64,000 nucleotides of DNA. It comes from Pseudomonas sp. B21-023 (GTDB lineage: Bacteria > Pseudomonadota > Gammaproteobacteria > Pseudomonadales > Pseudomonadaceae). Shown in pieces: positions 54,797 through 63,191 of this stretch. Position numbers and translations under genes: made by a program. The stretch's first letter is position 1. Each line of letters opens with the position of its first letter. The notes under the pieces are model-generated. The model was not told where the DNA came from, ran no database searches, and worked only from the letters and a program-made list of their open reading frames with translations. Where the stretch lies: contig NZ_CP087190.1 of assembly GCF_024749165.1 (NCBI RefSeq), positions 4,003,501-4,067,500 of the forward strand, read 5' to 3'.

Positions 54797-54928
54797 GTCA
54801 AAATGTTTCCAGTAGGTTCGAATGGCCGGGATTCTAGCCCAAAGACGCTGCCTTGAGCGCCCGTCCGAGCGGGTGCTACCATGCCGGACCCCTCTTGGAG
54901 GGGCCAGACCCGAGGAAGATTCCCGACA

Positions 54929-55540
54929 ATGAGCACCATTCGCGAGCGCAACAAGGAACTGATCCTGCGCGCAGCCAGTGAAGAATTCGCCGACAAGGGC
55001 TTCGCCGCCACCAAGACCAGCGATATCGCGGCCAAGGCCGGCCTGCCCAAGCCGAACGTGTACTACTACTTCAAGTCGAAGGAAAACCTCTACCGCGAGG
55101 TGCTCGAGAGCATCATCGCGCCGATCATGCAGGCCTCGACGCCGTTCAACGCCGACGGCGATCCGAAAGAAGTGCTCAGCGCGTACATCCGCTCGAAGAT
55201 CCGCATCTCCCGCGACCTGCCCCACGCCTCCAAGGTGTTCGCCAGCGAGATCATGCATGGCGCGCCGCACCTGTCGCCGCGCCAGGTGGAGCAGCTCAAC
55301 GAGCAGGCCCGCCACAACATCGAGTGCATCCAGCGCTGGATCGAGCGCGGCCAGATCGCCCACGTCGATCCGCACCACCTGATGTTCAGCATCTGGGCGG
55401 CGACGCAGACCTACGCGGATTTCGACTGGCAGATCGCCGTGGTGACCGGCAAGGCCAAGCTGGCCGACAGCGACTATGACGCGGCGGCCGAGACCATCAT
55501 CCGCCTGGTGCTGAAGGGCTGCGAGCCCGAGGCAGCCTGA
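54929..55540 (+). CDS. TetR-family regulator, RutR-like
   Basis: A 203-residue regulator with the N-terminal helix-turn-helix (FADKGFAATKTSDIAAKAGL, PKPNVYYYFKSKENLYREVL) and a RutR/YcdC-like ligand domain (RISRDLPHASKVFASEIMHG, ADFDWQIAVVTGKAKLADSD). RutR senses uracil and controls pyrimidine and purine genes in E. coli; the same role here is inferred from similarity and location. ATG 54929 has GAGGAAGAT upstream. Confidence 0.8.
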   Translation: MSTIRERNKELILRAASEEFADKGFAATKTSDIAAKAGLPKPNVYYYFKSKENLYREVLESIIAPIMQASTPFNADGDPKEVLSAYIRSKIRISRDLPHASKVFASEIMHGAPHLSPRQVEQLNEQARHNIECIQRWIERGQIAHVDPHHLMFSIWAATQTYADFDWQIAVVTGKAKLADSDYDAAAETIIRLVLKGCEPEAA

Positions 55541-55546
55541 CAGGGC

Positions 55547-55672
55547 CAATGGGGCTGCTGCGCAGCCCTTATCGCCGGCAAGCCGGCTCCCACAGGCCCT
55601 GCACAATTCCTGTGGGAGCCGGCTTGCCGTGGCGACGAACCGCGGCGATGGGCCGCACAGCGGCCCCAGAGA
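55547..55672. repeat. REP pair between the TetR gene and glcG
   Basis: ATCGCCGGCAAGCCGGCTCC faces GTGGGAGCCGGCTTGCCGTG, with flanking GGGGCTGCTGCGCAGCCC. It lies between converging genes. Confidence 0.75.
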
Positions 55673-55681
55673 AACTGAACC

Positions 55682-56122
55682 TTAAGCCGCCACCCCGGCA
55701 TCCGCCGTCAGCCCGACTTCCTCAATTGCATTGATTGCGCACTGCTCGTCGATATCCGACGTATCCCCGCTGATCCCCACCGCCCCCAGCACCCTGCCCT
55801 CCTGGTCACGGATCAGCACGCCCCCTGGCACCGGCACCACCGGTCGCTCGCCGAGCCCGTTCAAAGCCGCGTAGAAGGCTGGGCGCTGCTGCGAGTCCAG
55901 CGCCAGCAGGCGCGAACCCTTGCCCAACGCCACCGCACCCCAGGCCTTGCCAATGGCCACCTCGGGGCGCAGCAGGCTGGCGCCGTCCTCGCGCTGCAAC
56001 GCCAGCAGATGCCCGCCGGCGTCGAGCACCGCCACGGTCAAGGGCGCAGCGTTGATCTTGCGGCCTGCGGCCAACGCGGCATTTACCACGCCCACGGCCT
56101 GTTTGAGGGTCAATGCGTTCAT
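55682..56122 (-). CDS. glcG: GlcG/HbpS-family protein
   Basis: A 146-residue small protein (MNALTLKQAVGVVNAALAAG, PLTVAVLDAGGHLLALQRED, VPVPGGVLIRDQEGRVLGAV, GISGDTSDIDEQCAINAI). GlcG-like proteins accompany glycolate and glyoxylate genes and some bind heme or cobalamin; the function is not settled. It is divergent from gcl with two TTGTATACAA sites between, so co-regulation is likely. Confidence 0.85.
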   Translation of the reverse strand: MNALTLKQAVGVVNAALAAGRKINAAPLTVAVLDAGGHLLALQREDGASLLRPEVAIGKAWGAVALGKGSRLLALDSQQRPAFYAALNGLGERPVVPVPGGVLIRDQEGRVLGAVGISGDTSDIDEQCAINAIEEVGLTADAGVAA

Positions 56123-56204
56123 GAAAAGGTCCTCTTCTTGTTGTGAGAAGCCCTGAGGGCAGTTGAAAACCAATAGACACGATAGAACACAACAAAGACA
56201 CTGT

Positions 56205-56214
56205 TTGTATACAA
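56205..56214. promoter_or_regulatory. GclR-like operator near glcG
   Basis: TTGTATACAA, flanked as GTTTGTATACAATTTT, is a perfect palindrome 83 bases upstream of glcG. Confidence 0.6.
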
Positions 56215-56344
56215 TTTTCTGATCCAATGTCTCTAACTGCGACGAAATGCCGCCCTTTTTCGCCATGACCAGCAAGTCAAACCCGCCGACGAAAATGGAT
56301 TGACCTTTTGCGCCGACCATGAATACACTCTGCCGCAACACAAG

Positions 56345-56354
56345 TTGTATACAA
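56345..56354. promoter_or_regulatory. GclR-like operator immediately upstream of gcl
   Basis: TTGTATACAA lies 25 bases before the gcl ATG, where a bound repressor would block transcription. Known repression of gcl by GclR in P. putida fits. Confidence 0.65.
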
Positions 56355-56379
56355 TTACAAAATCGATGAGGCACAAACC

Positions 56380-58155
56380 ATGAGCAAAATGAGAGCAATC
56401 GATGCAGCCGTTCTGGTCATGCGCCGTGAAGGTGTAGATACCGCGTTCGGCATTCCCGGCGCCGCGATCAACCCGCTGTACTCGGCCCTGAAGAAAGTCG
56501 GTGGCATCGATCACGTCCTCGCTCGCCACGTCGAAGGCGCCTCGCACATGGCCGAGGGCTACACCCGCGCCAACCCGGGCAACATCGGCGTGTGCATCGG
56601 CACCTCCGGCCCCGCCGGCACCGACATGGTCACCGGCCTGTACAGCGCCTCGGCCGACTCCATCCCGATCCTCTGCATCACCGGCCAAGCCCCGCGTGCC
56701 CGCCTGCACAAGGAAGACTTCCAGGCCGTCGACATCACCAGCATCGTCAAGCCGGTGACCAAGTGGGCGACCACCGTGCTGGAGCCGGGCCAGGTGCCTT
56801 ACGCATTCCAGAAGGCCTTCTACGAAATGCGCACCGGCCGCCCAGGCCCCGTGTTGATCGACCTGCCGTTCGACGTGCAGATGGCCGAGATCGAGTTCGA
56901 CATCGACGCCTACGAGCCACTGGCGATCAGCAAGCCAGCCGCCACCCGCGTCCAGGCCGAAAAAGCCCTGGCCCTGCTCAATGACGCCGAGCGCCCGCTG
57001 CTGGTAGCCGGCGGCGGCATCATCAACGCCGACGCCAGCGACAAGCTGGTCGAGTTCGCCGAACTGACCGGCGTCCCGGTAGTGCCAACCCTGATGGGCT
57101 GGGGCACCATCCCGGACGATCACGAATTGATGGTCGGCATGGTCGGCCTGCAGACCTCGCACCGCTACGGTAACGCGACGATGCTCAAGTCCGACCTGGT
57201 GTTCGGCATCGGCAACCGTTGGGCCAACCGCCATACCGGCTCCGTCGACGTCTACACCGAAGGCCGCAAGTTCGTGCACGTGGACATCGAACCGACCCAG
57301 ATCGGCCGAGTGTTCACTCCAGATTTGGGTATCGTCTCGGACGCCGGCAAGGCCCTGGACGTGTTCCTCGAAGTGGCCCGCGAATGGAAAGCCGCAGGCC
57401 TGCTCAAGTGCCGCAAGGCCTGGCTGGAAGACTGCCAGGAACGCAAGGCTACCCTGCAGCGCAAGACCAACTTCGACAACGTCCCGGTCAAGCCGCAGCG
57501 CGTGTACCAGGAAATGAACGAAGTGTTCGGCAAGGACACCACCTACGTCAGCACCATCGGCCTGTCGCAGATCGCCGGCGCGCAGTTCCTGCACGTGTAC
57601 AAGCCACGCCACTGGATCAACTGCGGCCAGGCCGGCCCGCTGGGCTGGACCATCCCTGCCGCGCTGGGTGTCGTCAAGGCCGACCCGAAACGCAAGGTGG
57701 TCGCGCTGTCCGGTGACTACGACTTCCAGTTCATGATCGAAGAGCTGGCGGTGGGCGCGCAGTTCAACCTGCCGTACGTCCACGTGCTGGTGAACAACGC
57801 CTACCTCGGCCTGATCCGCCAGGCGCAGCGTGGTTTCGACATGGATTACTGTGTACAACTGGCGTTCGAGAACATCAATTCCACCGACGCCGCCACCTAC
57901 GGTGTCGACCACGTCGCCGTGGTCGAGGGCCTGGGCTGCAAGGCCATCCGCGTGTTCCAACCGGCCGAGATCGCCCCTGCCCTGCTCAAGGCGCAGAAGA
58001 TGGCCGAAGAGTTCCGCGTGCCGGTGGTGGTCGAAGTGATTCTCGAGCGTGTGACCAACATTTCCATGGGCACCGAGATCAACGCGGTCAACGAGTTCGA
58101 AGACCTCGCCCTGGTCGGCAACGACGCGCCGACCGCCATCTCGCTGCTGGACTGA
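56380..58155 (+). CDS. gcl: Glyoxylate carboligase
   Basis: A 591-residue thiamine-diphosphate enzyme that joins two glyoxylates to tartronate semialdehyde with release of CO2. Val51 (LARHVEGASHMAEG) stands where most relatives have Glu, a hallmark of Gcl. The cofactor site is ALSGDYDFQFMIEELAVGAQ. It heads gcl-hyi-glxR-ttuD-pyk and is the entry of glyoxylate from purine breakdown. A 9-bp hairpin (58165-58187) separates it from hyi. Confidence 0.96.
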   Translation: MSKMRAIDAAVLVMRREGVDTAFGIPGAAINPLYSALKKVGGIDHVLARHVEGASHMAEGYTRANPGNIGVCIGTSGPAGTDMVTGLYSASADSIPILCITGQAPRARLHKEDFQAVDITSIVKPVTKWATTVLEPGQVPYAFQKAFYEMRTGRPGPVLIDLPFDVQMAEIEFDIDAYEPLAISKPAATRVQAEKALALLNDAERPLLVAGGGIINADASDKLVEFAELTGVPVVPTLMGWGTIPDDHELMVGMVGLQTSHRYGNATMLKSDLVFGIGNRWANRHTGSVDVYTEGRKFVHVDIEPTQIGRVFTPDLGIVSDAGKALDVFLEVAREWKAAGLLKCRKAWLEDCQERKATLQRKTNFDNVPVKPQRVYQEMNEVFGKDTTYVSTIGLSQIAGAQFLHVYKPRHWINCGQAGPLGWTIPAALGVVKADPKRKVVALSGDYDFQFMIEELAVGAQFNLPYVHVLVNNAYLGLIRQAQRGFDMDYCVQLAFENINSTDAATYGVDHVAVVEGLGCKAIRVFQPAEIAPALLKAQKMAEEFRVPVVVEVILERVTNISMGTEINAVNEFEDLALVGNDAPTAISLLD

Positions 58156-58164
58156 TCGCCTGAC

Positions 58165-58187
58165 GCCCCCGCGCCGCGCGCGGGGGC
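58165..58187 (+). terminator. Hairpin between gcl and hyi
   Basis: GCCCCCGCG and CGCGGGGGC form a perfect 9-bp stem. It lacks a T-run and is inside the operon, so it more likely limits read-through or protects the gcl message. Confidence 0.45.
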
Positions 58188-58209
58188 AATCACCGCAAGG
58201 AGACGACTT

Positions 58210-58992
58210 ATGCCTCGCTTCGCCGCCAACCTGTCCATGCTGTTCACCGAACAGGACTTCCTGGCTCGCTTCAAGGCCGCCGCCGACGCTGGTTTCAGCG
58301 GCGTCGAATACCTCTTCCCGTACGATTTCAGCGCCGCCGAGATCAAGCAGCAGCTCGACGCCCATGGCCTGACCCAGGTGCTGTTCAACCTGCCCGCGGG
58401 CGACTGGTCGAAAGGTGAGCGTGGTATCACCTGCCACCCCGACCGCGTCGAAGAGTTCCGCGCCGGTGTCGACAAGGCCATCGAGTACGCCAAGGTGCTG
58501 GGCAACACCCAGGTCAACGCCCTGGCCGGCATCCGCCCGCAAGGCCCGGACTGCGCCACCGTGCGCAAGACCTTCGTGGAAAACCTGCGCTACGCCGCCG
58601 ACAAGCTCAAGGCCGCCGGCATCCGCCTGGTCATGGAAATGATCAACACCCGCGACATCCCGGGCTTCTACCTGAACACCACGAAACAGGCCCTGGAAAT
58701 CCAGGCCGAGGTGGGCAGCGACAACCTGTTCCTGCAGTACGACATCTACCACATGCAGATCATGGAAGGTGACCTGGCGCGCACCCTGGAAACCAACCTC
58801 AAGCTGATCAACCACGTGCAGCTGGCCGACAACCCGGGCCGCCACGAGCCGGGCACCGGCGAGATCAACTACCGCTTCCTGTTCGAGCACCTGGACCGCA
58901 TCGGCTACCAGGGCTGGGTGGGCGCGGAGTACAAGCCCAAGACCACCACCGAAGCCGGCCTGGGCTGGCTCAAAACTCACAACGCTATCTAA
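58210..58992 (+). CDS. hyi: Hydroxypyruvate isomerase
   Basis: A 260-residue TIM-barrel isomerase that interconverts hydroxypyruvate and tartronate semialdehyde. Features are LSMLFTEQDFLARFKAAADA, RLVMEMINTRDIPGFYLNTT, QYDIYHMQIMEGDLARTLE and HVQLADNPGRHEPGTGEINY. AAGGAGACGAC precedes the ATG. It sits between gcl and glxR. Confidence 0.94.
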   Translation: MPRFAANLSMLFTEQDFLARFKAAADAGFSGVEYLFPYDFSAAEIKQQLDAHGLTQVLFNLPAGDWSKGERGITCHPDRVEEFRAGVDKAIEYAKVLGNTQVNALAGIRPQGPDCATVRKTFVENLRYAADKLKAAGIRLVMEMINTRDIPGFYLNTTKQALEIQAEVGSDNLFLQYDIYHMQIMEGDLARTLETNLKLINHVQLADNPGRHEPGTGEINYRFLFEHLDRIGYQGWVGAEYKPKTTTEAGLGWLKTHNAI

Positions 58993-59024
58993 GGATTCGC
59001 TCGAAGGGGCTGCCCTGATCGGCC

Positions 59025-59116
59025 CCTGTGGGAGCTGGCTTGCCAGCGATAGCGTCAACACGGCCAACATCGTTTGCATATCGATCGCAATCGCTGGCAA
59101 GCCAGCTCCCACAAGG
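59025..59116. repeat. Perfect REP palindrome between hyi and glxR
   Basis: A 24-base left arm (59027-59050, starting TGTGGGAGCTGG) is perfectly complementary to 59090-59113 around a 39-base spacer. It is inside the operon. Confidence 0.8.
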
Positions 59117-59168
59117 TTCGCACCGCCTGCTCCATCGAGATTCAACAATTACAACGAGGTAATCTCTC

Positions 59169-60062
59169 ATGGCTAAAATCGGTTTCATCGGCACCGGCAT
59201 CATGGGCAACCCCATGGCCCAGAACCTGCAAAAAGCAGGTCACAGCATCTTCGTTTCGACCCACCACGACGCAGCTCCGGCCAACCTGATCGCCGCTGGC
59301 GGCGTGGCCCTGGCCAACCCGAAGGAAGTGGCCCAGGAAGCTGAATTCATCATCGTCATGGTGCCCGACACCCCACAGGTCGAAAGCGTGCTGTTCGGTG
59401 AAAACGGCGTCGCCGAAGGCGTGGGCCCGAACAAGGTGGTGATCGACATGAGCTCGATCTCGCCTACCGCCACCAAAGCCTTCGCCGAGAAGATCAAGGC
59501 CACCGGCGCCGCCTACCTGGACGCCCCGGTGTCCGGCGGCGAAGTCGGCGCCAAGGCCGCGACCCTGAGCATCATGGTCGGCGGCTGCCCGAAAGCCTTC
59601 GAGCGCGCCCTGCCGCTGTTCGAAGCCATGGGCAAGAACATCACCCGCGTCGGCGGCAACGGCGATGGCCAGACCGCCAAGGTGGCCAACCAGATCATCG
59701 TCGCCCTGAACATCCAGGCCGTTGCCGAAGCCCTGCTGTTCGCCGCCAAGAACGGCGCCGACCCGGCCAAGGTGCGCGAGGCGCTGATGGGCGGCTTCGC
59801 ATCGTCGAAGATCCTCGAAGTGCACGCCGAGCGCATGATCAAAGGCACCTTCGACCCAGGCTTCCGCATCAACCTGCACCAGAAGGACCTCAACCTGGCC
59901 CTGCAAGGCGCCAAGGAGCTGGGCATCAACCTGCCCAACACCTCCAATGCCCAGCAAGTGTTCAACACCTGCCAGGCCCTGGGCGGCGGCAACTGGGACC
60001 ACTCGGCGCTGATCAAGGGCCTGGAGCACATGGCCAACTTCTCGATCCGCGACGACAAGTGA
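59169..60062 (+). CDS. glxR: Tartronate semialdehyde reductase
   Basis: A 297-residue beta-hydroxyacid dehydrogenase. NAD(P) binding is IGFIGTGIMGNPMAQNL, the substrate loop is YLDAPVSGGEVGAK, and the catalytic Lys is in GNGDGQTAKVANQIIV. It reduces tartronate semialdehyde to D-glycerate. AACGAGGTAATC precedes the ATG. Confidence 0.95.
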   Translation: MAKIGFIGTGIMGNPMAQNLQKAGHSIFVSTHHDAAPANLIAAGGVALANPKEVAQEAEFIIVMVPDTPQVESVLFGENGVAEGVGPNKVVIDMSSISPTATKAFAEKIKATGAAYLDAPVSGGEVGAKAATLSIMVGGCPKAFERALPLFEAMGKNITRVGGNGDGQTAKVANQIIVALNIQAVAEALLFAAKNGADPAKVREALMGGFASSKILEVHAERMIKGTFDPGFRINLHQKDLNLALQGAKELGINLPNTSNAQQVFNTCQALGGGNWDHSALIKGLEHMANFSIRDDK

Positions 60063-60070
60063 TTTGAATC

Positions 60071-60174
60071 CGGGGGCTGCTGCGCAGCCCTTTCGCCGGC
60101 AAGCCGGCTCCCACAGGGACCGCACCGTCCTATGATCCAGCGCTGTACCTGTGGGAGCCGGCTTGCCGGCGATG
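60071..60174. repeat. REP pair between glxR and ttuD
   Basis: TTTCGCCGGCAAGCCGGCTC faces GTGGGAGCCGGCTTGCCGGC, with a flanking GGGGGCTGCTGCGCAGCCC dyad. Confidence 0.75.
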
Positions 60175-60308
60175 AATCCAACACCGTTCTCCTGCAACCA
60201 CAGGTCGAAGGGTGACCCCGAGCAACACCCGCCCCTGGTTCGGCCTGCACGGAGGCAGTTCCAGGGGCGTTTTCGATTTGCAGAACAACAAGAATCTGGG
60301 AGCCTGCC

Positions 60309-61583
60309 ATGTCGGTCGATCCACAAAAATTCCTGCGCGAGCTGTTCGACACAGCCATCGCCGCCGCCCACCCCCGTCAGGTCCTCGAACCCCACCTGCC
60401 CGCCGACCGTAGCGGCCGGGTCATCGTCATCGGCGCCGGCAAGGCCGCCGCCGCCATGGCCGAAGTGGTCGAGAAAAGCTGGCAAGGCGAGGTCTCGGGC
60501 CTGGTCGTGACCCGCTACGGCCACGGCGCCAGCTGCCAGAAGATCGAGGTGGTCGAAGCCGCCCACCCGGTCCCCGATGCCGCCGGCCTGGCCGTGGCCA
60601 AGCGCGTGCTCGCGCTGGTCAGCAACCTCAGCGAAGACGACCGCGTCATCTTCCTGCTCTCCGGCGGCGGTTCCGCCCTGCTGGCCTTGCCCGCCGAAGG
60701 CCTGACCTTGGCCGACAAGCAGCAGATAAACAAGGCCCTGCTGAAGTCCGGCGCCACCATCGGCGAGATGAACTGCGTGCGCAAGCACCTCTCGGCGATC
60801 AAGGGCGGGCGCCTGGCCAAGGCCTGCTGGCCGGCCACCGTCTACACCTACGCGATTTCCGATGTACCGGGCGACCTGGCCACGGTCATCGCCTCCGGCC
60901 CCACCGTGGCCGACCCGAGCACCTCGGCCGATGCCCTGGCGATCCTCAAGCGCTACAACATCGAAGCGCCCAAGGCCGTCATCGACTGGCTCAACAACCC
61001 GGCCTCGGAAACCGTCAAGGCCGACGATCCGACGCTGGCGCGCAGCCACTTCCAGCTGATCGCCCGCCCCCAGCAGTCGCTCGAGGCCGCCGCGGTGAAA
61101 GCCCGCCAGGCCGGTTTCAGCCCGCTGATCCTCGGTGACCTGGAAGGCGAGTCGCGCGAGGTGGCCAAGGTGCATGCCGGCATCGCCCGCCAGGTCGTCC
61201 TGCACGGCCAGCCGCTGAAGGCGCCCTGCGTGATCCTCTCCGGCGGCGAGACCACCGTCACCGTGCGCGGCAATGGCCGTGGCGGGCGCAACGCCGAGTT
61301 CCTGCTCAGTCTTACCGAAAGCCTCAAGGGCCTGCCGGGGGTGTACGCATTGGCCGGCGATACCGACGGCATCGACGGCTCCGAGGACAACGCCGGCGCC
61401 TTCATGACCCCGGACAGCCACGCCCGCGCCGAGGCCCTGGGCCTGTCGGCAAGCGATGAGCTGGACAACAACAACGGCTACGGCTACTTCGCCGCGCTCG
61501 ACGCGCTGATCGTCACCGAGCCGACCCGCACCAACGTCAATGACTTCCGCGCCATCCTGATCCTCGAGACCGACCCCTCATGA
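60309..61583 (+). CDS. ttuD: Glycerate 2-kinase, MOFRL family
   Basis: A 424-residue kinase that phosphorylates D-glycerate to 2-phosphoglycerate. GRVIVIGAGKAAAAMAEVV and VIFLLSGGGSALLALPAEG form the N-terminal domain, and the MOFRL motif region is CVILSGGETTVTVRGNGRGG. It overlaps pyk by four bases (ATGA), coupling it to the last step to pyruvate. Confidence 0.94.
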   Translation: MSVDPQKFLRELFDTAIAAAHPRQVLEPHLPADRSGRVIVIGAGKAAAAMAEVVEKSWQGEVSGLVVTRYGHGASCQKIEVVEAAHPVPDAAGLAVAKRVLALVSNLSEDDRVIFLLSGGGSALLALPAEGLTLADKQQINKALLKSGATIGEMNCVRKHLSAIKGGRLAKACWPATVYTYAISDVPGDLATVIASGPTVADPSTSADALAILKRYNIEAPKAVIDWLNNPASETVKADDPTLARSHFQLIARPQQSLEAAAVKARQAGFSPLILGDLEGESREVAKVHAGIARQVVLHGQPLKAPCVILSGGETTVTVRGNGRGGRNAEFLLSLTESLKGLPGVYALAGDTDGIDGSEDNAGAFMTPDSHARAEALGLSASDELDNNNGYGYFAALDALIVTEPTRTNVNDFRAILILETDPS

Positions 61584-62995
61584 CGCCTGATAAAAAAGTA
61601 AAAATCCTCGCCACCCTCGGGCCTGCGATCAAGGGCATCGACGACATCCGCCAGCTGGTCGAGGCCGGGGTGAACATCTTCCGCCTCAACTTCAGCCACG
61701 GCGAACACGCCGACCACGCCCTGCGCTACCAGTGGATCCGCGAAGTCGAGCAGCAGCTCAACTACCCGCTGGGCATCCTCATGGACCTGCAGGGGCCGAA
61801 GCTGCGCGTCGGCCGCTTCGCCGACGGCAAGGTGCAACTGCAACGCGGCCAGGCCCTGCGCCTGGACCTGGACAAGACCCCGGGCGACCGCCGCCGGGTG
61901 AACCTGCCGCACCCGGAGATCATCGCCGCGCTGGAGCCCGGCATGGACCTGCTGCTCGATGACGGCAAGCTGCGCCTGCGCGTCACCGCCAAGCACAGCG
62001 ACGCCATCGACACAGAAGTGCTGGCCGGCGGCGAGCTGTCCGACCGCAAGGGCGTCAACGTACCGCAAGCCGTGCTCGAGCTCTCCCCGCTCACCGAAAA
62101 GGACCGCCGCGACCTCACCTTCGGCCTCGAGCTGGGCGTGGACTGGGTGGCCCTGTCGTTCGTGCAGCGCCCGCAAGACATCCTCGAAGCGCGCGAGCTG
62201 ATCGGCGACCGTGCCTACCTGATGGCCAAGATCGAGAAGCCCTCGGCGGTCGAGCAGCTGCAGGCCATCGCCGAGCTGTCCGACGCGATCATGGTCGCCC
62301 GTGGCGACCTGGGCGTGGAAGTGCCGGCCGAGAGCGTGCCGCAGATCCAGAAGGGCATCATCAATACCTGCCGCCAGCTGGGCAAGCCGGTGGTGGTGGC
62401 CACGCAGATGCTCGAATCCATGCGTTTCTCCCCGGCCCCGACCCGCGCCGAGGTCACCGATGTGGCCAACGCCGTGGCCGAAGGCGCCGATGCGGTGATG
62501 CTGTCGGCCGAGACCGCCTCGGGCGACTACCCGCTGGAAGCCGTGCAGATGATGAGCAAGATCATCCGCCAGGTGGAGAACGGCCCGGACTACCAGGCCC
62601 AGCTCGATGTCGGCCGGCCCAAGGCCGAAGCCACGGTGTCGGACGCCATCAGCTGCGCGATCCGCCGCATCAGCGGCATCCTGCCGGTGGCGGTGCTGGT
62701 CAACTACAGCGAGTCGGGGAACTCCACCCTGCGCGCCGCCCGCGAGCGGCCACGGGCGCCGATCCTCAACCTGACGCCGAACCTGAACACCGCCCGCCGC
62801 CTGAGCGTGGCCTGGGGCGTGCACTCGGTGGTCAACGACCGCCTGCGCCAGGTCGACGAGGTGGTCTCCACGGCGCTGGAAATCGCCCAGGCCCAAGGCA
62901 TGGCCAGCCGTGGCGACACGCTGCTGATCACCGCCGGTGTGCCTTTCGGCAAGCCGGGTTCGACTAATACGCTGCGGATCGAGACCCTGGTCTGA
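61580..62995 (+). CDS. pykF: Pyruvate kinase
   Basis: A 471-residue kinase converting phosphoenolpyruvate and ADP to pyruvate and ATP. Signatures are VNIFRLNFSHGEHADH, LMAKIEKPSAVEQL, VARGDLGVEVPAESVP and VVVATQMLESM. The usual LGPAS near the N-terminus is LGPAI here. Its position after ttuD means glycerate reaches pyruvate within one operon, apart from enolase. Confidence 0.94.
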   Translation: MTPDKKVKILATLGPAIKGIDDIRQLVEAGVNIFRLNFSHGEHADHALRYQWIREVEQQLNYPLGILMDLQGPKLRVGRFADGKVQLQRGQALRLDLDKTPGDRRRVNLPHPEIIAALEPGMDLLLDDGKLRLRVTAKHSDAIDTEVLAGGELSDRKGVNVPQAVLELSPLTEKDRRDLTFGLELGVDWVALSFVQRPQDILEARELIGDRAYLMAKIEKPSAVEQLQAIAELSDAIMVARGDLGVEVPAESVPQIQKGIINTCRQLGKPVVVATQMLESMRFSPAPTRAEVTDVANAVAEGADAVMLSAETASGDYPLEAVQMMSKIIRQVENGPDYQAQLDVGRPKAEATVSDAISCAIRRISGILPVAVLVNYSESGNSTLRAARERPRAPILNLTPNLNTARRLSVAWGVHSVVNDRLRQVDEVVSTALEIAQAQGMASRGDTLLITAGVPFGKPGSTNTLRIETLV

Positions 62996-63000
62996 GATCG

Positions 63001-63103
63001 CCGGGGGCGCTGCGCGCCCCTTTCGCCGCGGTTCGTCGCCACGACAAGCCGGCTCCCACACGGAATTGCGCAATACCTGTGGGAGCTGGCTTGCCAGCGA
63101 TTG
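63001..63103. repeat. REP pair between pyk and the urea transporter gene
   Basis: CGCGGTTCGTCGCCACGACA with AGCCGGCTCCCACA faces GTGGGAGCTGGCTTGCCAGC. It begins six bases after the pyk stop and may end the operon transcript. Confidence 0.7.
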
Positions 63104-63191
63104 GAGGGCAAAGCCCTCCCCATACACCGAAATGCGGAAAACCGAGGCCCGAAGAGGCCCACCGCTCCCCCACTCACCTTACCGACTGCCC

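Noticed and set aside
56233..59148. A 971-codon frame antisense to gcl and hyi, and a 1116-codon frame (37030-40380) antisense to xdhB/xdhC
   Set aside because: Low-complexity Val/His/Gly/Ala composition and full overlap with well-supported genes mark them as shadows.
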